Of a stretch of 46,493 bases of DNA, positions 42,097 through 46,493 are shown one piece after another. The stretch comes from a virus: positions 1 through 46,493 of IMG/VR virus record IMGVR_UViG_3300035698_005072; one strand, given 5' to 3'. The notes under the pieces are model-generated. The model searched no databases, was not told where the DNA came from, and saw only the letters and a list, made by a program, of their open reading frames with translations. The position numbers were made by a program, and so were the translations under genes. Every line of letters starts with the position of its first letter. The first letter of the stretch is position 1.

Positions 42097-44165
42097 TGGA
42101 ACTAATTGTAACGAACGGTACATACTCTGATAGCATATATTATTCTTGGATAGTGGATACCTCTAACGTAGCTGCCCAAGTTACTCCTGACAATTACTTA
42201 TACACAAAATATAAGACAAGTGTGGATACTGAAGAATGGAGTTCCTGGAGTAATTTTACCCCATTATCTACATTAAGTTTAAACTATGATACTACTAGTG
42301 CTGGGCTGCATAGGTTACAAGTGCAGTTTATGGATGAGTTCTATAATACTAGTGAGGTAGTTACACTAAACGTTATTAGACGTGTAGACGAGGATTGGCA
42401 GCATATTACTAAGGTAGATGCAATTGACTCCGGAGTATATGGTAGCTACAGACTTAGTGATTCTAATATACCTAATTATTCTTATCTATCTCCTTACTAT
42501 GTTCCGCATTGTGATAGCTATTCATACTATACTCAGCTAATTGCTAATAACTTTCCTAAGTGGTCTGCTATTAGAAAAGAACCTAGTTCTAATGGTCAGC
42601 AGTTTATATCTGGATTTAGTGGTCATCTAGAAGATATCAAAGTAGAGATGGATGTTATAAGTGATAATCAATATCTAGCTACTGCAAGACTAGATGAGAT
42701 TAGTGATGTTTTTAAAGTAATACGTCCTTCTGGCGTAGCAATGCAGTCTACAGATGACGTTACTATTATAGAAGAAGTAGCCAGCGGTGTTAAATTATGG
42801 GAAGCAGAAGATCTACGAGAGTTTTATGATGCTCTTCCTAATAGAGCTTTTATTAATAAATTAAGTTCTCCTATAGAGTATGATAGAATATCTCCATCCG
42901 GCTCTGCTCTTGATATGTATACTAAGCATATAGAAAGTAGCCCAGAGGATATAGGTGCTCTAGCATTTCTTGAAGAGAGACCTGTTACCTGGAAGATAGA
43001 TAGTACTTCTAGATCTTTAGAAGATGGTAGTGTAGTTTTAGATATAGCTAGTTATAAGGAAGATATCTGGCTACTAACGGATAACAATATATCAAAGGAA
43101 CTTTGTCAAGTATCAAAAAGAACCTTTAATCCAGAGCCAGATAGTCTACGTATTAGAAGAAAGATAGATATTACAGTGGATGCCTCTGGTATTGATATTA
43201 CAGGATTAGTATTTGATGGTGCAGGAGATTTATATTTATTAGATCCTAGTGGGCTAGCTTCACATTCAGTAGACTTTTGTTATGATACTTTCTTAATAGA
43301 TAAAACGTCTAGTACTATTTTCTTTAGAGATGCGCATATTGATGGTGTGTATATATACCCTTCTGGTAATTCAGAAAAAGGTATTCCAGAAGTACCTAAC
43401 CATCAGCCTGTGTGGAACGCATTTGATGAGTTTGGTTTCTTACTTGGATTAGATAGAATACCTAGAGAGTATAATAGTGATTACAGAGATAGGCTTTTTG
43501 ATGTATATGAAAGTCCGGCTGACAGTACTGAACAAGGTATGATAAATGGTATAGTTAGGGAACTAGGTATAAAGAAATTAATAATAGATTATGATGATAG
43601 CGATCCTACTAGCATTCTAGCTTCTGGTTATGGTGTTAGATTAAATACATTAAATGATGAGGATTATATAGACTCTCAATTAAATAATCAAGACAATGCT
43701 TTAGATACATATTTAGAAGAAGCAGTTACAAAATTAGATGATGTAGGTCCTGTACTCTGGGATAAAGCATCTTTTGATTTATCATTTACAGATGTTATAA
43801 GTGATGAATATACAGGATTGGCGTATCTACCTAATCTATATGATGCTGATGCTAGCGGTTTTTTACTAACACAGTATGTTAATGGTGTAGGGGATCTAAA
43901 TGATTTAAAAATTGTAAAGGCAGATGGTATTGATCCTAGCTATGTACAAGTAGCTGGCTACTCTACAGAAGATCTACCTTTTAGATTAGATGGTTTAAGT
44001 GACGATGATGAATCTAGACTAGATGATATTTATTGGATGATATCGGAAGATATGTATGATAACTATTATGATGTAGCTGGTAATCCAGCTGGTGGTGCTT
44101 TAGCAGGTAGTGATGAAGCATTTAATATATTTTTATATGATAGCGAAGGTAACTATATAACATAG
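42096..44165 (+). CDS. Baseplate/tail fibre-anchoring protein with shared C-terminal module (689 aa)
   Basis: Directly after the J-like gene this is the tail-protein-I position. The N-terminal region (1-100) looks like an Ig-type beta domain. A Ser/Asp-rich middle with a beta-propeller-like turn (DITGLVFDGAGDLYLLDPSG) follows, and then a segment IPREYNSDYRDRLFDVYESPADSTEQGMINGIVRELGI (about 465-502) of the kind found in baseplate wedge and fibre-anchor proteins. Residues 626-689 are a terminal module (FRLDGLSDDDESRLDD, WMISEDMYDNYY, LYDSEGNYI) repeated at the end of the next protein. Confidence 0.6.
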   Translation: MELIVTNGTYSDSIYYSWIVDTSNVAAQVTPDNYLYTKYKTSVDTEEWSSWSNFTPLSTLSLNYDTTSAGLHRLQVQFMDEFYNTSEVVTLNVIRRVDEDWQHITKVDAIDSGVYGSYRLSDSNIPNYSYLSPYYVPHCDSYSYYTQLIANNFPKWSAIRKEPSSNGQQFISGFSGHLEDIKVEMDVISDNQYLATARLDEISDVFKVIRPSGVAMQSTDDVTIIEEVASGVKLWEAEDLREFYDALPNRAFINKLSSPIEYDRISPSGSALDMYTKHIESSPEDIGALAFLEERPVTWKIDSTSRSLEDGSVVLDIASYKEDIWLLTDNNISKELCQVSKRTFNPEPDSLRIRRKIDITVDASGIDITGLVFDGAGDLYLLDPSGLASHSVDFCYDTFLIDKTSSTIFFRDAHIDGVYIYPSGNSEKGIPEVPNHQPVWNAFDEFGFLLGLDRIPREYNSDYRDRLFDVYESPADSTEQGMINGIVRELGIKKLIIDYDDSDPTSILASGYGVRLNTLNDEDYIDSQLNNQDNALDTYLEEAVTKLDDVGPVLWDKASFDLSFTDVISDEYTGLAYLPNLYDADASGFLLTQYVNGVGDLNDLKIVKADGIDPSYVQVAGYSTEDLPFRLDGLSDDDESRLDDIYWMISEDMYDNYYDVAGNPAGGALAGSDEAFNIFLYDSEGNYIT

Positions 44166-44172
44166 GTGATGA

Positions 44173-45666
44173 ATGTTTAATTTAGAGATAGAAGCAGATG
44201 ATCAACAATTAACTTTACAGTGGGATGAAGTAACTGCATCAGGATATTATGTATACAGATCTGATGTACTGAGGGATAACTATAGTTTAGTAAGTACTGT
44301 ACTTAGCTCAAGTTACGTAGATAAGGATTTGACTAATGATATTACATATACATATTACATAGAAGCATATAGTGATAGTACCATAGTAGACACAAGTAAT
44401 ACTATATCTATATCTCCTCATACAGAATACAACTGGACTTTACCTACATATGTTGGTGGTGTATTTTACGGAGATGAAGTAAATAAGAATAGAGAATTTT
44501 ATATGTACTCTGATTTGGAAGTAGAGACAGTGCCCTCTGGTACTCTTTCTTATATACTTAAACAAGCACCTACACAGCCTGCACCTATAATTATACACAA
44601 TCCGAGTTCGGATATACCTATGATATCATCTGCGCTTATGTGTTCCAATGTAGATGCCTCTGGTAGGCTAATGAAAATACCAGAAGATAGAACTACTGAT
44701 CTTAGTGCATTAGAAATGCAAGAAAGAGATTACTATAACTATGATTATAATGATTTTACAGTATCTTCTTCAGGTGTATTATCTTTTACGGATGCATTAG
44801 TTACTGATGTAGATGTATATTATGAAACAGGAGCTACTATGTTTAATAGCAATAGTACTATAAACATAAATCCTATGGATGGAAATATACATACTGGGTT
44901 TATCTACATAGATGATATAGGTAGCGGGAGTAACATAGCATTAAAACAAACTAGATATTATATACCTACAGATGGTAAGTCTAGTGTAAAATTTATAGCA
45001 ACACTTAGAGATACAGTAGGAAACAGATCCTGTTTAGATGTAGATACTAAGAATATTCAAGAGATTCAATACGACTTAATGCTTAGTATAAATAGAATAT
45101 TACTTACAAACACTACTGAACAGACTTTTTATAATCCAATAGATGGTGAGATAACCTGTTCAAGTAGTAGTATATCTAATATAACAGCTGTAGATAATTA
45201 TACTATCACTTTTGATAATGCATTAGCTTCCACTAGTATAGTGAAGTTTTATTTTAAAACTACACAAGAGATTGGTGTTCTTGAAGAAACAAGTTTAGGA
45301 GATAATATAAGTGATACACAAATAAAAGAGTCAGTGGACAGGTATGGTCAAACAGTTGCTACACTTAGGTCTTCAACAGTGAATTATGGAGATGTCTGTG
45401 TTAAAGCTTCATTAGTATCTGATCCAACTATATACACAATATCAAGAGGTGATACTACCTATGGTGGTGCTAGTATTTATGAGATGCCTTTTAGGTTAGA
45501 TGGTGATTCCGATGCCAACGGATCGCGATTAGATGATGGATTTTGGTTAATCTCGGAGGATATGTATAATAATTTCTATTATGGTACATATGATCCTGCT
45601 TTACAGGGTACTTTAGAGGCATATGATATCTCATTATATGATGAAAGTGGAAATTATTTATTTTAA
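44173..45666 (+). CDS. FN3-domain tail/fibre protein with shared C-terminal module (497 aa)
   Basis: ATAGGTGATGA precedes ATG 44173. Residues about 1-85 match a fibronectin type III domain (LEIEADDQQLTLQWDEV, GYYVYRSD, YTYYIEAYSD). The following regions are Ser/Thr/Asp-rich beta segments without a recognised enzyme site. Residues 437-497 (FRLDGDSDANGSRLDD, WLISEDMYNNFYY, LYDESGNYL) repeat the C-terminal module of the preceding protein. FN3 domains in phage tails often bind host surface sugars or act as spacers. It is likely a fibre or fibre-connector. Confidence 0.65.
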   Translation: MFNLEIEADDQQLTLQWDEVTASGYYVYRSDVLRDNYSLVSTVLSSSYVDKDLTNDITYTYYIEAYSDSTIVDTSNTISISPHTEYNWTLPTYVGGVFYGDEVNKNREFYMYSDLEVETVPSGTLSYILKQAPTQPAPIIIHNPSSDIPMISSALMCSNVDASGRLMKIPEDRTTDLSALEMQERDYYNYDYNDFTVSSSGVLSFTDALVTDVDVYYETGATMFNSNSTININPMDGNIHTGFIYIDDIGSGSNIALKQTRYYIPTDGKSSVKFIATLRDTVGNRSCLDVDTKNIQEIQYDLMLSINRILLTNTTEQTFYNPIDGEITCSSSSISNITAVDNYTITFDNALASTSIVKFYFKTTQEIGVLEETSLGDNISDTQIKESVDRYGQTVATLRSSTVNYGDVCVKASLVSDPTIYTISRGDTTYGGASIYEMPFRLDGDSDANGSRLDDGFWLISEDMYNNFYYGTYDPALQGTLEAYDISLYDESGNYLF

Positions 45667-45681
45667 TAGGAGGAATTAGGT

Positions 45682-46493
45682 ATGAGTAGTGCAACAAATA
45701 GCGAAAGGTTTGTATATCAAGAATATCCAGCATATACTAAACTAAACAGTTTCTTAGAAGCTCTAGATGAGCATGGACATGGAGCTAACGGAGGAGCAGA
45801 CTTAGATATTAATACTGTATCACATACACAAGTATCTATATTAAGGCCCTCTGCACAGGCTACCGCAGATGCAACAGTACTAGTACAAGGAGGTACGTTT
45901 CTTAAGACGGATGGAACGGGTAGCGTTACTGTAGTATCACAAAACAGTCCTTCTTTTAATGTGGTACCAGCTGCATCCGGAAGTCGTATTGATTTATTAA
46001 CTATGGGTAATACTGGAGTATTATCAGTAACTGAAGGGGATCCCTCTGGAGTTCCTTCTGCACCTTCATATCCTAGTGATCTAATACCTGTTGCTGAAGT
46101 TACTATTACAGAATCTTCAGGTGTAGAGATTGAGACTGCTGATATTAAGGATGTTAGACCTATATTATGTTTAGGTACTGGCACTACAGGTAGTGGTGGG
46201 TTAGGTACAAGTAGTGAAGTTGTAACAGCATTTACATCATCTACTAGTAAGGTAGTTAACCATAACTTAGGAAATTATCCTGCAGTTACAGTAATGGATT
46301 CTTCTAATATTGAATTAATACCAGAAGATATAACACATAATAGTACTAACCAAGTTACAGTTACATTTAATGAAGCAGAGACAGGAAATATTATATGTAT
46401 CGCTGGAGGTACAGCATCAGATCACGGTGGATTAACCGGTCTATCAGATGATGATCATCCTCAGTATATGTTAATTAATGGATCTAGAGCAAT
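45682..46493 (+). CDS. Tail fibre protein, 3' end outside window (partial)
   Basis: AATAGGAGGAATTAGG precedes ATG 45682 and the frame is open to the edge (270 codons visible). The N-terminal part contains LNSFLEALDEHGHG and a beta-rich stretch typical of virion fibres (VLVQGGTFLKTDGTGSVTVV, SRIDLLTMGNTGVLSVTEG). Near the edge the phrase GGLTGLSDDDHPQYMLINGSRA is the well-known fibre repeat HxxLTGLSDDDHPQY found in tail fibre and tail spike shafts. It is probably the long fibre for which the preceding genes form the attachment base. Confidence 0.75.
   Translation, partial: MSSATNSERFVYQEYPAYTKLNSFLEALDEHGHGANGGADLDINTVSHTQVSILRPSAQATADATVLVQGGTFLKTDGTGSVTVVSQNSPSFNVVPAASGSRIDLLTMGNTGVLSVTEGDPSGVPSAPSYPSDLIPVAEVTITESSGVEIETADIKDVRPILCLGTGTTGSGGLGTSSEVVTAFTSSTSKVVNHNLGNYPAVTVMDSSNIELIPEDITHNSTNQVTVTFNEAETGNIICIAGGTASDHGGLTGLSDDDHPQYMLINGSRA

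Overview
The window is a structural (late) module of a large, AT-rich, contractile-tailed double-stranded DNA phage (myovirus type). Signs of this are a terminase large subunit, a MuF-type portal, a protease/scaffold gene, a major capsid protein, a tail sheath and tubes, very long tape-measure-type proteins, and a baseplate hub/J module ending in fibres. Ribosome binding sites are mostly strong AAGGAG(G) and arginine is written largely as AGA, which points to a low-GC Gram-positive host. The host cannot be named from this sequence. No integrase, tRNA, rRNA, CRISPR array or insertion sequence was found.

Layout. Positions 1-111 hold the start of a leftward gene. Positions 112-548 are a divergent, gene-free control region rich in short direct repeats. 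From 549 to the right edge every gene reads rightward with little spacing. Positions 549-3541 hold two overlapping small genes, a class I methyltransferase, a 39-bp tandem repeat, a small beta-rich protein, a minimal collar-type tail fibre and a second fibre-like protein that shares its 5' end. Positions 3543-6918 are a run of small proteins, several basic or Gly/Ala-rich. Positions 6928-16424 are packaging and head genes: terminase, three unknowns (one membrane-anchored coiled coil), MuF portal, protease with C-terminal scaffold, a probable decoration protein and the major capsid protein. Positions 16495-19499 are neck/connector genes. Positions 19522-24178 are sheath, three tube-like proteins and two paralogous tail assembly chaperones. 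Positions 24283-32732 encode two giant proteins in the tape-measure position. Positions 32734-42096 are hub and baseplate, including a protein fused to a staphylococcal-nuclease domain. Positions 42096-46493 are baseplate/fibre proteins, the last cut by the window edge.

How it works together. The terminase would package DNA through the portal into a shell built by capsid protein on a scaffold released from the protease gene. Neck proteins join the head to a sheath/tube tail whose length is set by one or both giant proteins. The hub, gp25-like and J-like proteins make the baseplate. Hairpin terminators sit straight after the major capsid gene and the first tube gene with no room for a new promoter, so they probably attenuate transcription and keep these two products abundant.

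Most interesting points: (1) a baseplate protein carrying a nuclease domain with all catalytic residues intact; (2) a GAYSSRN-x-ELRG peptide shared by that protein and the hub; (3) a C-terminal module of about 62 residues shared by two consecutive fibre/baseplate proteins; (4) an Ig-like Big_5 domain split across two reading frames at a T run; (5) a duplicated fibre-gene leader whose second copy has lost 4 nt; (6) a probable internal start for a free scaffold protein.
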